Source: a candidate division CSSED10-310 bacterium (GTDB lineage Bacteria > CSSED10-310 > JAFGJC01). Taken from it: a DNA stretch of 64,000 nucleotides. Each line of letters opens with the position of its first letter. Within the stretch, counting starts at the first letter, position 1. Shown piece by piece: positions 1 through 9,372 of this stretch. The stretch spans positions 62,001 through 126,000 of the forward strand of contig JAFGLW010000001.1 in assembly GCA_016927905.1 (NCBI GenBank), read 5' to 3'. The notes under the pieces are model-generated. The model was given only the letters and a program-made list of their open reading frames with translations. It ran no database searches and was not told the origin of the DNA. The translations under genes and the position numbers were made by a program.

Positions 1-1179
1 CCATGGTTGCTCCTGCATGTTTTCAACCGGAAATCGGGGCTGAACGGGATCTGACAATTCGGAGAGCCGTGATGGGGAGTTCACTGGTGACGACGGCGGC
101 CGTTGAAGCGGCAGCCGATCTTCACTGCTCCCGACATCATGGATCTCCCCGTCGGATTTCCGGGCATGATCGGCGGCCAGATTCAGGGATCCGCCGACCG
201 TATGCGCAACGATTGCACTGACGGTTTCAAATATGGTGCTGGGTTCCTGAAATCGAACTTCCGATTTCGCGGGATGAACATTCACATCGATGGATTCTGG
301 AGGTACATCCAGTTTCAGGATGAAAACGGGGTGAGTGTGGGATGAGAGGAATTCTCTGTATCCCCGGTAGACTGCCTGGGTCACGATCCGGTCCCTGATT
401 CTTCTGCCGTTGACATACAGTCGCTGGGATCTCGCGGTGGACTGCATTCTTTCGGGTGTTGATATATATCCAGTCAGATGCAGATTGTTCCGGGCGGTGT
501 CGACCGGAATCATGGATTGCATGAATCGATTTCCCATGAGCGTCAGCAATCGGGCACTCCACTTGTCCACGGCCGGTGCGTCGAACACTGTTTTGTCATC
601 GTCTTTGAACACGAAATGGATTTCCGGGAAGGTCAGGGCATGATCGATGACGGTTTCGAGAATATGGGTGTATTCGGTTCTGGGCTGCCGCATGAATTTG
701 CGGCGGACCGGCACGTTGAAAAACAAGCCGGATACGACGATCCGGGTGCCCGGACTGCAGCTGCATGATTCCACCGAAATGATTCTGCCTGCTTCAATCC
801 TGAGTCTGGTTCCGGTTTCGAAGCCGCGGCGATACGATTCGACAGCCACCTTGGAAACGGAAGCGATACTGGGGAGTGCTTCTCCTCGAAATCCAAGCGT
901 TCGGATGGCGCTCAGATCCTCCAGTGAATGGATTTTACTGGTTGCGTGACGTTCGAATGCGATGAGCAGGCTGTCGGGATCGATACCATGGCCGTTGTCC
1001 CTGACACCGATCAACGATTTGCCCCCTCCCCTGATCTCGATTTCAATGCGGGTGGAATCCGCATCGATCGCATTATCCAGAAGCTCACGAACAACCGAGG
1101 CGGGCCGTTCGATGATTTCACCCGCTGCGATTCTATTTGCGATGGTATCGGGGAGGATCTGAATCCGGTAACCGCTCAC
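1..1179 (-). CDS. mutL: DNA mismatch repair protein MutL, N-terminal part (runs off left edge)
   Basis: MutL is the GHKL-ATPase that couples MutS mismatch recognition to strand incision. The frame is open from a GTG start at 1179 to the window edge, giving 393 codons of a family usually about 600 residues long. The ATPase motifs are visible in order: the ELLDNAIDA helix, the DNGHGID segment, GFRGEALPSI, and then the transducer-domain motif FFNVPVRRKF followed by NVHPAKSEVRF. The last visible residues belong to the variable linker, so the C-terminal dimerisation/endonuclease domain is not seen. The GTG start immediately follows the stop of the upstream gene, which indicates translational coupling at the end of the long minus-strand operon. 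Confidence 0.95.
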   Translation of the reverse strand, partial: MSGYRIQILPDTIANRIAAGEIIERPASVVRELLDNAIDADSTRIEIEIRGGGKSLIGVRDNGHGIDPDSLLIAFERHATSKIHSLEDLSAIRTLGFRGEALPSIASVSKVAVESYRRGFETGTRLRIEAGRIISVESCSCSPGTRIVVSGLFFNVPVRRKFMRQPRTEYTHILETVIDHALTFPEIHFVFKDDDKTVFDAPAVDKWSARLLTLMGNRFMQSMIPVDTARNNLHLTGYISTPERMQSTARSQRLYVNGRRIRDRIVTQAVYRGYREFLSSHTHPVFILKLDVPPESIDVNVHPAKSEVRFQEPSTIFETVSAIVAHTVGGSLNLAADHARKSDGEIHDVGSSEDRLPLQRPPSSPVNSPSRLSELSDPVQPRFPVENMQEQPW

Positions 1180-2253
1180 TTAAAGACCTTCGATGATTTT
1201 CACATACACCTTGTGCTGTTCCTTCGGTTCCAGACTGCCCTCGGAAGTCGTTGAATAGCCCCAGGATGGGACAACATGCAATGAATAGACGCCGCTTTCC
1301 AGTCCGGTAAACGAGAACAGACCCGATTCGTCCACACGGGTTGTGAACATTTTATTGTTCAGATTCAAGTCAACCGATACATCGCCCCTGATCGGAGTGA
1401 TGATTTTGCCGATGAGAGCCGCATGGTGCTGAACCGGTTGAACCCGAAGACGGATGACACCGTCATTCAAGCCCCGGGGACGCTGTTCTTCATCGATGAA
1501 CCAGAACTCACGTTTTTTGTCGATGACTTCCAGTTCAACCTCCAAATCCGACAATTTCATCGGGATTTCGGTCAATCCCGCCTTGGGCGCGATCACGAGG
1601 TGGTTTGGTTCGACAAAATCCTGGGTAAGTCCAATTTCTGATGGGTATGTGCCATTCCCGCTGTAATCGATTTCAATCCATCGGTGAAACCGACCGTTGT
1701 TCCCATTGATCAGGCATCCCGACACCGGATGCGTCCGGATGCCGAGTCTGCCGAGAATTTCTTCGGTCAGATCCGCTCTGGCGACACAGTTGCCCGATCC
1801 TTTTTTCAGTGCTGATTTCCAATCCTGCAACGGTTCCGAATTGTCCTCGTACCGAACGGATCTGTCGACCCAGGCCAGCACTTCCCGCACCGCAGAGGTC
1901 ATCCGGGAGGTTTTCTTGAGTTTCAGCAGCAAATCGTCCGGATCCGGAACGATCTCCCTGATTTTCCCGATCGATTCGGGATTGAGGTTGAACGGAGTCT
2001 GGATGTGTACCGGGGACAGGTCAACGGAGACGGTTACTTCGTAACCTCTGTGGATACGTTTGGCGTGCTGCGAATAGCTGTTTCCGGTTACATCCGAAAC
2101 GACCAGATTTCCATGGGGATCGCGCAGGAGATAGATGATCTGCCATTCACCGGATACAAAGCGATCGGCATCCATCTCACCCAGAGCCGTGAAGGGGCTG
2201 CAGAGCATGCCCGTGATCAGACATGCACCGAAAGTCTGCCAGGATAGATTCAT
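1180..2253 (-). CDS. Secreted transglutaminase-like protein with C-terminal regulatory Ig-like domain
   Basis: An N-terminal signal peptide (residues 1-25, ending near TALGE) indicates export. Residues about 130-230 form a transglutaminase/protease-like core: GNCVARADLTEEIL supplies the Cys, HRWIEIDY the His, and a downstream acidic residue would complete the triad. Residues about 275-345 resemble a carboxypeptidase regulatory-like (PEGA/CarboxypepD_reg) beta-sandwich, with the segment GLFSFTGLESGVYSLHV. The family includes proteases and amidases acting on envelope proteins or peptidoglycan, and the substrate here is unknown. The ATG overlaps the stop of the upstream phosphoesterase by 4 bases. 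357 residues. Confidence 0.72.
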   Translation of the reverse strand: MNLSWQTFGACLITGMLCSPFTALGEMDADRFVSGEWQIIYLLRDPHGNLVVSDVTGNSYSQHAKRIHRGYEVTVSVDLSPVHIQTPFNLNPESIGKIREIVPDPDDLLLKLKKTSRMTSAVREVLAWVDRSVRYEDNSEPLQDWKSALKKGSGNCVARADLTEEILGRLGIRTHPVSGCLINGNNGRFHRWIEIDYSGNGTYPSEIGLTQDFVEPNHLVIAPKAGLTEIPMKLSDLEVELEVIDKKREFWFIDEEQRPRGLNDGVIRLRVQPVQHHAALIGKIITPIRGDVSVDLNLNNKMFTTRVDESGLFSFTGLESGVYSLHVVPSWGYSTTSEGSLEPKEQHKVYVKIIEGL

Positions 2254-2987
2254 CTTCCCATCTCCAACCGGTTGATAAGATAGGTCGGCAATGACAGATC
2301 GCGCATTTTCTTCTGGGTCAGGACAATATCGTAGGGTATCCGTTTTATCTCCACGATCTTGCTCTCTTCATCGTAAATAACGAAAGATGCTTCCGGGTTC
2401 CCATCTCTGGGCTGTCCGACGCTGCCGACATTGATTATATAGCGCCATCCGTTTCTGAAACACAGGATTGGATGCGGGTGTACCCAGCAGTCTTTGGACT
2501 GTTTCTGAACGATGAATATGGGTTGGTGTGAATGTCCCACAAACGTAACCTGGGTGTTGAAACATTCAAAGTTGTGCTGAGCATCGTAAAGGGTTACCAG
2601 ATAGTTCCACTGCTCCGGATTGCATGGGGTGGCATGCACCAGATTGATGGTGTTCATTTTCTTCCGGATCGGCAGGGATTCAAGGAATTCGACATCCTCA
2701 TCTTCCAGGACACTTTTTGTCCACAGAACGGCGTCTTTGGCGTAGGGATTGAAAAAGGAGATATCCATCTTGCCGATGGCTGCATAATCGTGATTTCCCG
2801 CGAGTGAAAAAATACGGCGGTGCCTGATGACCTCGATACACTCCCTGGGATTCGGTCCATATCCGACGATATCACCCAGGCAGACCGGTATGAGTTCACC
2901 TGTTTCGGATTCCCGGTCAAACTCAGCCAATACCGCATTGAGCGCTTCGATATTTCCGTGGATATCCGAAAAAATGAAATATTTCAC
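2250..2987 (-). CDS. Calcineurin-like metallophosphoesterase
   Basis: This 245-residue cytoplasmic protein carries the binuclear-metal phosphoesterase signatures in order: FSDIHGNIEAL at residues 5-15, GDIVGYGPNP near 38, GNHDYA near 64 and GHSHQP near 150. The extended GDIVGYGPNP form is typical of the YfcE/ApaH-like clade that hydrolyses phosphodiesters or dinucleoside polyphosphates, but the substrate cannot be predicted from sequence. It overlaps nusB upstream and the transglutaminase gene downstream by 4 bases each, so it is co-transcribed with the riboflavin/nusB block. Confidence 0.85.
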   Translation of the reverse strand: MKYFIFSDIHGNIEALNAVLAEFDRESETGELIPVCLGDIVGYGPNPRECIEVIRHRRIFSLAGNHDYAAIGKMDISFFNPYAKDAVLWTKSVLEDEDVEFLESLPIRKKMNTINLVHATPCNPEQWNYLVTLYDAQHNFECFNTQVTFVGHSHQPIFIVQKQSKDCWVHPHPILCFRNGWRYIINVGSVGQPRDGNPEASFVIYDEESKIVEIKRIPYDIVLTQKKMRDLSLPTYLINRLEMGR

Positions 2988-3451
2988 ATTGGATCCCGCA
3001 GTTCCATGTCCGTACCATCGCGTTCTTTCAGCTCTGAAGACAGCCTGTGAATTCGATCCAGCACTCCATTGACGAATTTTCCCGATTGCTCCGTACCGAA
3101 ACGTTTGGCGATTTCAATGGCCTCGTTGATCGTTGTCTTGAAGGAAACATCATCCAGGAATACCATCTCGTAAACCGCAAGCCGAATGATGTTGCGATCG
3201 ATCGAGGTCAGCCGGTTGAGTGTCCAGTTTTCAGTCGCAATGTCGATTTTGTGATCGATGGATTGAAGATTCTGACAGACGCCGTTTGACAGCAGGTACG
3301 CCAAATCCCGCTCCGCTCCTGAAACATTGAAATAATTCAGATGTTCGATAATGCGCTGTTCCATAGTGCAGTTGTTCTTCAACCCGGGTCCCGAATCGAT
3401 TTCATAGAGAATTTGAAGAGCGATTTCGCGGCCTTTCCGGCGTCTGCCCAT
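2984..3451 (-). CDS. nusB: Transcription antitermination factor NusB
   Basis: A 155-residue protein of normal NusB length. It opens with the basic GRRRKGREIALQILYEID segment and ends with the helical block TTINEAIEIAKRFGTEQSGK followed by FVNGVLDRI, both diagnostic of NusB. NusB binds the boxA RNA with NusE (ribosomal protein S10) and promotes antitermination of rRNA operons. The gene follows ribH by 7 bases; ribH-nusB linkage is widespread in bacteria, which supports the call. Confidence 0.95.
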   Translation of the reverse strand: MGRRRKGREIALQILYEIDSGPGLKNNCTMEQRIIEHLNYFNVSGAERDLAYLLSNGVCQNLQSIDHKIDIATENWTLNRLTSIDRNIIRLAVYEMVFLDDVSFKTTINEAIEIAKRFGTEQSGKFVNGVLDRIHRLSSELKERDGTDMELRDPM

Positions 3452-3458
3452 TCCCGCC

Positions 3459-3926
3459 TCAGGATTTCATTTTTGTATAGAGATCGGCCATTTCGATTGC
3501 ACTCAGCGCGGCATCCCATCCCTTATTTCCCGACTTGGATCCGGCCCGTTCCAGAGCCTGGTCGAGGGTATCTGCAGTGATTACTCCGAACGTGACTGGG
3601 ATTTCGGAGTTCAGGCCGACCGATGCGATCCCCTTGGTTGTTTCGGCAGCGATATAGTCGAAATGCGGTGTGTCACCCCGGATAATTGCGCTGAGACAGA
3701 TGACGGCATCGTAACGGTTGCTCAGCACAGCCTTCCGGGCAGCAGCGGGAATTTCAAAAGCTCCCGGAACCCGGATCACCTCCAGATGGTCCTCTTTTGC
3801 ACCATGCCTGATAAGGGCATCTCTGGCCCCGTTCAGCAGGTGTCCCGTCACCAGTTCATTGAACCGACTGATCACGATTCCGAATTTCAGGTTGCGTGCA
3901 GTTAAATGACCTTCGATGATTTTCAT
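3459..3926 (-). CDS. ribH: 6,7-dimethyl-8-ribityllumazine synthase
   Basis: RibH condenses 5-amino-6-ribitylaminouracil with 3,4-dihydroxy-2-butanone 4-phosphate to give lumazine, the penultimate riboflavin step. The protein has the family's usual length (155 aa) and signature segments: [47 protein letters not shown] with the catalytic His, and [15 protein letters not shown]. It lies between ribBA and nusB in the rib operon, so all four catalytic rib genes are contiguous (ribD-ribE-ribBA-ribH). Confidence 0.97.
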   Translation of the reverse strand: MKIIEGHLTARNLKFGIVISRFNELVTGHLLNGARDALIRHGAKEDHLEVIRVPGAFEIPAAARKAVLSNRYDAVICLSAIIRGDTPHFDYIAAETTKGIASVGLNSEIPVTFGVITADTLDQALERAGSKSGNKGWDAALSAIEMADLYTKMKS

Positions 3927-3952
3927 TCCGCCATCTCCTCATACCGGAACCG

Positions 3953-5209
3953 TCATGATTCCATGCCCGTGAAATGCAGCAGATGTCCCAGCTTTCGTTT
4001 CTTGGTATCCAGGTAAAAACGGTTGTCGATATTGGGTTCGATCTCGATGGGCACCCGCTCTACAATATGGATGCCATAACCCTTCAGGGCGACGTATTTT
4101 CTGGGATTGTTGGTCATCAGCTTGAGATGGGTTGCGCCGATATCCCTCAAAATCTGTGCGCCGATCCCGTAATCTCTCTCATCATCCTTAAACCCGAGAC
4201 ACAGATTCGCTTCCACGGTATCCATTCCCTTATCTTGAAGCGCATATGCCCTGATCTTGTTCGCCAGGCCGATTCCCCGTCCCTCCTGTCTCATATAAAG
4301 AATGATCCCGGTGCCTTTCCGGCTGATGATATCCATTGCTTTGTGGAGTTGTTGACCGCAATCACAGCGTCTGGAGTGGAAAACGTCACCTGTAAGGCAT
4401 TCAGAATGAACTCTGACCAGGACTGGTTCACCCGGTTTGGGATCGCCCATGATCAGAGCCAGATGGTAATCACTCAGTAGAATATCCTGATAGACGATCA
4501 ACCGGAATACACCGTAGGGTGTGGGCAAGCGGGTTTCAGTTGCGCGCTCGATAAATGTTTCGGTTCGCATCCGGAATTCAATCAGATCTGCGATCGTGAT
4601 CATTTTCAGATCGTATTTGATCTTGAACTCGTTCAATTCAGGAACCCGCATCATGGTGCCGTTGTCGTTCATGATTTCACAAATAACACCCGCAGGGGTG
4701 AAACCAGCGATCCGTGCCAGATCGACAGCCGCTTCCGTCTGCCCGGGCCTTTTCAGGACGCCGCCCTCCTTGGCCCGCAGGGGGAAGACATGGCCTGGTC
4801 GAACCAGATCGGCTGGCGTCGCGTTCGGATCGATTGCTTTTTGAATGGTTCGGGCTCGATCGTAAGCTGAAATACCGGTGGTTGTTCCTTCCCTGGCATC
4901 GATCGAGATTGTGAAGGCGGTCTGGAAATTGGATGTATTCCGGGAGACCATATCGGTCAGATCGAGCTGAACCATGCGATCGTCAGTCATGGGCAGGCAT
5001 ATTAATCCTCGTCCGAATTTGGCCATGAAATTGATTGCTTCCGGGGTCACTTTTTCAGCCGCCATGGTCAGGTCGCCTTCGTTTTCCCGATCCTCGTCAT
5101 CTACAACGATGATGATGCGTCCCTCGGAGATTGCCTTGATCCCGTCTTCCACTGAATCAAAACACTCCGAATATCTCTTTTTCTGGTGTTTTATGTCGTA
5201 TAAATCCAA
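3953..5209 (-). CDS. ribBA: Bifunctional RibBA: DHBP synthase / GTP cyclohydrolase II
   Basis: The N-terminal half is 3,4-dihydroxy-2-butanone-4-phosphate synthase ([25 protein letters not shown]) and the C-terminal half is GTP cyclohydrolase II (Zn site around the RRCDCGQQ segment, [22 protein letters not shown]). Together they make both precursors used by RibD and RibH. I choose the TTG at 5209 because GGAGGAGG sits 5 bases upstream; an in-frame TTG at 5230 lies within and ahead of that ribosome site. In the RibB half the segment normally written GHTEA reads GQTEA, replacing the His that is a metal ligand in E. coli RibB. GTP cyclohydrolase residues look intact. Confidence 0.93.
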   Translation of the reverse strand: MDLYDIKHQKKRYSECFDSVEDGIKAISEGRIIIVVDDEDRENEGDLTMAAEKVTPEAINFMAKFGRGLICLPMTDDRMVQLDLTDMVSRNTSNFQTAFTISIDAREGTTTGISAYDRARTIQKAIDPNATPADLVRPGHVFPLRAKEGGVLKRPGQTEAAVDLARIAGFTPAGVICEIMNDNGTMMRVPELNEFKIKYDLKMITIADLIEFRMRTETFIERATETRLPTPYGVFRLIVYQDILLSDYHLALIMGDPKPGEPVLVRVHSECLTGDVFHSRRCDCGQQLHKAMDIISRKGTGIILYMRQEGRGIGLANKIRAYALQDKGMDTVEANLCLGFKDDERDYGIGAQILRDIGATHLKLMTNNPRKYVALKGYGIHIVERVPIEIEPNIDNRFYLDTKKRKLGHLLHFTGMES

Positions 5210-5238
5210 AAATACCTCCTCCGCAAACAAAAATTATA

Positions 5239-5823
5239 TCAAACTCCAAGATTTCGAGCTACATATTTCCCGATGATATCATACTCCAGATTCACTTCGT
5301 CTCCCACTCGCCTGTCCGACAGATTGGTCCGGGCAAGAGTCAGGGGCACTAGTGTGACATTAAATTCATTTCCGGTATGAACCGCTGAAACAGTCAGGCT
5401 GACACCGTCGACCGCGATGGATCCCTTGTTCACAAGTTGTGCTCCGGAGCGGGTTTTCGGCCGGATGGTCAGTATTTTTTCCGTTGAACCCTGTATTCCG
5501 GTTATCACGCCCACCTCGTCGACATGACCCTGCACAATATGTCCATCCAGCCGGTCGGATATCCTCAACGCTCTTTCCAGGTTGATTTTCATCCCGATCC
5601 GCATCCGGTTCAAAATGGTTCGTTTCAAGGTCTCCATGCTTATCTGAACCTTAAAGTCGGTTTTCAGAATATCGATGACGGTCAGACAAACGCCCGACAC
5701 CGACACGGAATCCCCAACCGCCAGTCCGTCTGTTGTCCCGGGTGCATGAATGGTGACATTCCACGGACGGTTCCGAACGATGTCAACCACCCGCCCGATT
5801 TCACCGATGATCCCTGTAAACAT
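5239..5823 (-). CDS. ribE: Riboflavin synthase, alpha subunit
   Basis: RibE dismutates two lumazine molecules to riboflavin. The protein begins with the diagnostic [10 protein letters not shown] and contains the two tandem lumazine-binding repeats, with [13 protein letters not shown] in the first and [14 protein letters not shown] in the second. The linker [12 protein letters not shown] is also typical. The ATG at 5823 is chosen over an in-frame one at 5838 because family members start MFTG and a GAGGGA ribosome site lies 7 bases upstream, overlapping the end of ribD. About 194 residues. Confidence 0.96.
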   Translation of the reverse strand: MFTGIIGEIGRVVDIVRNRPWNVTIHAPGTTDGLAVGDSVSVSGVCLTVIDILKTDFKVQISMETLKRTILNRMRIGMKINLERALRISDRLDGHIVQGHVDEVGVITGIQGSTEKILTIRPKTRSGAQLVNKGSIAVDGVSLTVSAVHTGNEFNVTLVPLTLARTNLSDRRVGDEVNLEYDIIGKYVARNLGV

Positions 5824-5834
5824 GATCCATTCCC

Positions 5835-6974
5835 TCAACCGGTGATCCGTCCCTGCGTTTCACCGTTTAAATACGCCGTCAACAAAAAATCTTTCCCCAT
5901 TCTTCTGGTTCGAATGGAATACAATTCCGGGCATTCGGGCAAACATTCAAAACCCCTGCCCTCGACCGAAGATCGAGCCGTTCTGCCGCCGATCAAGATC
6001 GGGGCAAGATAAAGCATCAGTTTGTCGACCAGTTTCAGTTTGAGCAGGCTGAAAGCCAGGGTGGGTCCACCCTCAACCAGTATCGATTCGATACCGCGTT
6101 GACCCAGCATGGTGAGAAGGAAATCCAGATCGATTCCACCTGCACCGGGAGGGCATTCGATCCATTCGATACCCCGCTCGGCCAGGATGGGTTTTCCGGG
6201 TGAATCCACGGTATTCAAAACTGCAACGATCGTTCTGCCGGGCATATCCGGATTCAGCAGCCGGAGATCAGGGGGAATTTGCAGATGAGTGTCAATGACA
6301 ATTCTGAGCGGAGCGGCAATGATCCGATCGCCCCGGCGTGCGGTCAACTGTGGGTTATCGGCTACCGCGGTACCTTTCCCGATCATGATGGCCGCATTCC
6401 GGCTTCGAATCCGGTGCGCATGTCGTCGGGACTTTTCGTTCGTGATCCACCTTGATTCACCTTTACATGTAGCCACTTTCCCGTCCAGACTTGAAGCTAT
6501 TTTCAATGTGACAAACGGGCGCCCGGTCCGGATCCACTTGATCCATGATTCGTTCAGTATTTCGGCTTCCCGGATCAATATGCCCAGGGTAACATGTATC
6601 CCGTGTTGTTCCAGATATTCGAGTCCGCCGCCTTTGATGTTCGGGTTCGAGTCCCGGGTGGCAGCTACCACACGGGATATTCCCGCCCGTAACAACGCTT
6701 CGGTGCAGGGTGGAGTTCGGCCGTGATGGTTGCATGGCTCCATGGTCACATAACATGTTGCACCTCTGGTGGATCCCGGAGGGCACTTCCTCAGTGCTTC
6801 GATCTCGGCATGGGGTTCACCTGCCCTCCGATGGTATCCCCGTCCCAGAACGATTCCGTTCTTGACAATCACACATCCCACCGCTGGATTCGGATGGGTT
6901 TTCCCAAGGCCTTTTCCGGCCAGTCGCAGGGCCTGCCGCATATAGAAAATATCCTTTTTGTCGGAATGATCCAC
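5835..6974 (-). CDS. ribD: Bifunctional riboflavin biosynthesis deaminase/reductase RibD
   Basis: The N-terminal domain (about 1-145) is a zinc cytidine-deaminase fold with HAEIEAL and the PCNHHGRTPPC cysteines. The C-terminal domain (about 146-379) is the NADPH-dependent reductase with TLKIASSLDGKVA and ILVEGGPTLAFSLL. It deaminates and reduces the pyrimidine intermediate made from GTP. The start is GTG at 6974, with GAGGA 6 bases upstream inside the end of ftsY; it heads the rib block. I saw no FMN riboswitch upstream, consistent with read-through from ftsY. Confidence 0.95.
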   Translation of the reverse strand: MDHSDKKDIFYMRQALRLAGKGLGKTHPNPAVGCVIVKNGIVLGRGYHRRAGEPHAEIEALRKCPPGSTRGATCYVTMEPCNHHGRTPPCTEALLRAGISRVVAATRDSNPNIKGGGLEYLEQHGIHVTLGILIREAEILNESWIKWIRTGRPFVTLKIASSLDGKVATCKGESRWITNEKSRRHAHRIRSRNAAIMIGKGTAVADNPQLTARRGDRIIAAPLRIVIDTHLQIPPDLRLLNPDMPGRTIVAVLNTVDSPGKPILAERGIEWIECPPGAGGIDLDFLLTMLGQRGIESILVEGGPTLAFSLLKLKLVDKLMLYLAPILIGGRTARSSVEGRGFECLPECPELYSIRTRRMGKDFLLTAYLNGETQGRITG

Positions 6975-6976
6975 GG

Positions 6977-9358
6977 CTAATCCTCAAAAAGCGCTGCTGC
7001 AAAAGTCCGGGGATCGAAATCACGGAGGTCGTCCATACGTTCTCCGATACCGATATACCGGACCGGTAATTTGAGGTCGTTCACGATGCTGATGACAATG
7101 CCTCCCTTGGCTGTTCCGTCGAGTTTTGTCAGGGCGATCCCGGTAACCCGTACCGCTTCGCTGAAGAGCCTTGCCTGTGCTACGGCATTCTGGCCGGTTG
7201 TGGCGTCGAGAACCAAAAGAATTTCGTGGGGGGCACCGGGCATGTTTTTCCCGACGACCCGATGGACCTTTTTCAGTTCTTCCATGAGATTGAACTGAGT
7301 ATGAAGGCGACCGGCGGTGTCAATAATGAGGATATCCGCATGTCTGCTTTTTGCCGCTGCAACCGCATCCCATGCCACGGCTGACGGGTCCGATCCTTCC
7401 GCCTGGGAAATCACCTCGGCATTCACGCGTTTTCCCCACTCCTGGAGCTGCTGAATCGCACCGGCCCGGAATGTATCACCCGCCGCCAGAAAAACAGTTT
7501 TGCCCTGATCCCGATAATGGCGGGCCAGTTTGGCGATTGTCGTTGTTTTTCCGACTCCGTTCACTCCCACAACCATGATGATATGGGGTGGATCGTGATC
7601 TTCCCAAAGCGTGTCAATGGAACCGTAATTCAGGATCGATTCGATTTCCGACCGGATGAATCCGCGGACGAAACAAGCATCACGGATCTCGTTTTTCCGA
7701 AGTTTATCTCTCAACCCGTTCATGATCCGCATGGTCGTCGTCACGCCGATATCCGAAAGCAGGAGCAGTTCTTCCAGATCGTCCAGAATTTCACTTGTGA
7801 TGTCTTTCCGTTCACCCAGAAGTTTTTCGATATTTCCGACCAGGCTGGATTTCGTCTTTGCCAGACCCCGCTTCAATCGAGACATCACATCGTCTCCGGG
7901 TGATCGGGCCAGCAGCGATGCCAGGGCTTTTCGATCCGGACCGTCTATTTTGAAGTATCTCCGGCCCGGTTCTGTTTCCAGCTGTTTCTTCAATCGATGA
8001 ACAGCCTGACGGGCCTGTTGATACACGGGCTGATTCTCAGGTTCCGATTCGATTATTTTCAGGTAGCATTCCAGGGATTTGACAATTTTCTTCTGCATCC
8101 GGAATGCTTCCGCCTCGCACAGGTCGATTTCGGCCGGGTGAAACGTCAGTGTCGCCTGTTCTTCCCTGAGCCGGTTTATGATTCTGAGTGCTTGGTGGGG
8201 TTGTTCCGCCGCGTTGAGGGCTTTTGCCAGTTTCAGTTGAAGTTCATGATCCGGTTCGTTATTTCTGAGATTGATCGCATCCTGGAGTTGAGCAGCAGCC
8301 TTGCCGGGATCTTTCCTGGACATGGATATTTGCGCAGAAATTTCGGAAATCCTGGATTTCAGGGCGGCCGGAGCCGGCAGCTTCGAAGCGCGCTCCATTT
8401 CTTGTGCTGCCGAGTTCAACCGTTCCTGGGAGATGTGTATCTGGGATCGCCAAAGTAGGATCCGCACTTCATTCTCCGGATCCAGTTCCGGAGATTTCAG
8501 AGATTTTTCGGATTCCCGGAGCGCTTGGGCAATCCTTCCCAGCCGGAGGTAAACATCCGCGAGTTCAAAACGGAGTGCTGCGGTTTGAATGTCATCGAGC
8601 TCCCCGGCGAAGCGGATGGCGGTTTCGAATTTATCCATCGCACCCAGAAAATCCTCATTTTTTTTCAGGATTAAACCCATCCGGGTGAGTGTTTCTGCAA
8701 GGGAGGCATCGGACAACTCCTCACTGTCCAGGGCCTGCATGTAATAGCGGAGAGCCGTTTGAGAATCGTCCTGAAGCTGCTCTGACAAGGCTGCGGCTTC
8801 CAGATAAACCGCTCCCATTCCTTTGAATCCGATCCGTTCATGGATGCCGATGAGAAGCTCGAATGTATTGCGTGCGGCTGGAATATCCCCGGAAATTTTC
8901 TCCAATCCGGCAAGAAGCATCCCGGCATCAAAAACATGCGGAGATTTCGGATCGGAGCTGAGCAGATCATGCAGCACGGGACGTATAGCGGCCCAGACAG
9001 AAGGTTGCGGGTTTCCATGCCGGTATTCTTCCAGGAGTATATGCCCCGATTCCATTGCGATTTCCGCGCGGATCGATGCGCCCATATCCTGATTTTCCAG
9101 CAATGGAACAAGTCTGTCCATTGCTGTATCCGGGCGATTGTTGTCCAGCGTGGCGAGAATTTCCTGCAGGTTCAACCATGCTTTTTGATCCGGCGGCCAT
9201 GAGTGGTTCATGGCCTGCTGAACAGCTTCCTGCACTTCCCGTCTTCTGCCTGTCCGGCGCAGTTCCCGGATCAGAGATTCATGCTTCTCAAATACCGATG
9301 GATATTTTTGAACGGCACGAACCAGTTTTTTTGTCTTGAGATCACCGATAAATCCCAT
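6977..9358 (-). CDS. ftsY: Signal recognition particle receptor FtsY with long N-terminal TPR extension
   Basis: The last ~300 residues are a complete FtsY NG domain: four-helix N domain, P-loop GVNGVGKTTTIAKLA, AAGDTFRAGAIQQL, DTAGRLHTQFNL, TKLDGTAKGG and the closing GIGERMDDLRDFDP. FtsY docks SRP-ribosome complexes at the inner membrane. The first ~490 residues are not the short acidic A domain of E. coli but a helical array of TPR-like units (recurring A..Y..AL-type pairs), making the protein about 793 aa, roughly twice the usual size. Start ATG 9358 is chosen for its AGGA site and MGFIGDLKTKKLV opening; an in-frame start at 9460 would overlap the neighbouring gene. Part of the rib operon. 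Confidence 0.92.
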   Translation of the reverse strand: MGFIGDLKTKKLVRAVQKYPSVFEKHESLIRELRRTGRRREVQEAVQQAMNHSWPPDQKAWLNLQEILATLDNNRPDTAMDRLVPLLENQDMGASIRAEIAMESGHILLEEYRHGNPQPSVWAAIRPVLHDLLSSDPKSPHVFDAGMLLAGLEKISGDIPAARNTFELLIGIHERIGFKGMGAVYLEAAALSEQLQDDSQTALRYYMQALDSEELSDASLAETLTRMGLILKKNEDFLGAMDKFETAIRFAGELDDIQTAALRFELADVYLRLGRIAQALRESEKSLKSPELDPENEVRILLWRSQIHISQERLNSAAQEMERASKLPAPAALKSRISEISAQISMSRKDPGKAAAQLQDAINLRNNEPDHELQLKLAKALNAAEQPHQALRIINRLREEQATLTFHPAEIDLCEAEAFRMQKKIVKSLECYLKIIESEPENQPVYQQARQAVHRLKKQLETEPGRRYFKIDGPDRKALASLLARSPGDDVMSRLKRGLAKTKSSLVGNIEKLLGERKDITSEILDDLEELLLLSDIGVTTTMRIMNGLRDKLRKNEIRDACFVRGFIRSEIESILNYGSIDTLWEDHDPPHIIMVVGVNGVGKTTTIAKLARHYRDQGKTVFLAAGDTFRAGAIQQLQEWGKRVNAEVISQAEGSDPSAVAWDAVAAAKSRHADILIIDTAGRLHTQFNLMEELKKVHRVVGKNMPGAPHEILLVLDATTGQNAVAQARLFSEAVRVTGIALTKLDGTAKGGIVISIVNDLKLPVRYIGIGERMDDLRDFDPRTFAAALFED

Positions 9359-9372
9359 GAGACCGATTCCTG

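Noticed and set aside
6975-7000. FMN riboswitch upstream of ribD
   Set aside because: ribD follows ftsY by 2 bases with no leader long enough for an RFN element.
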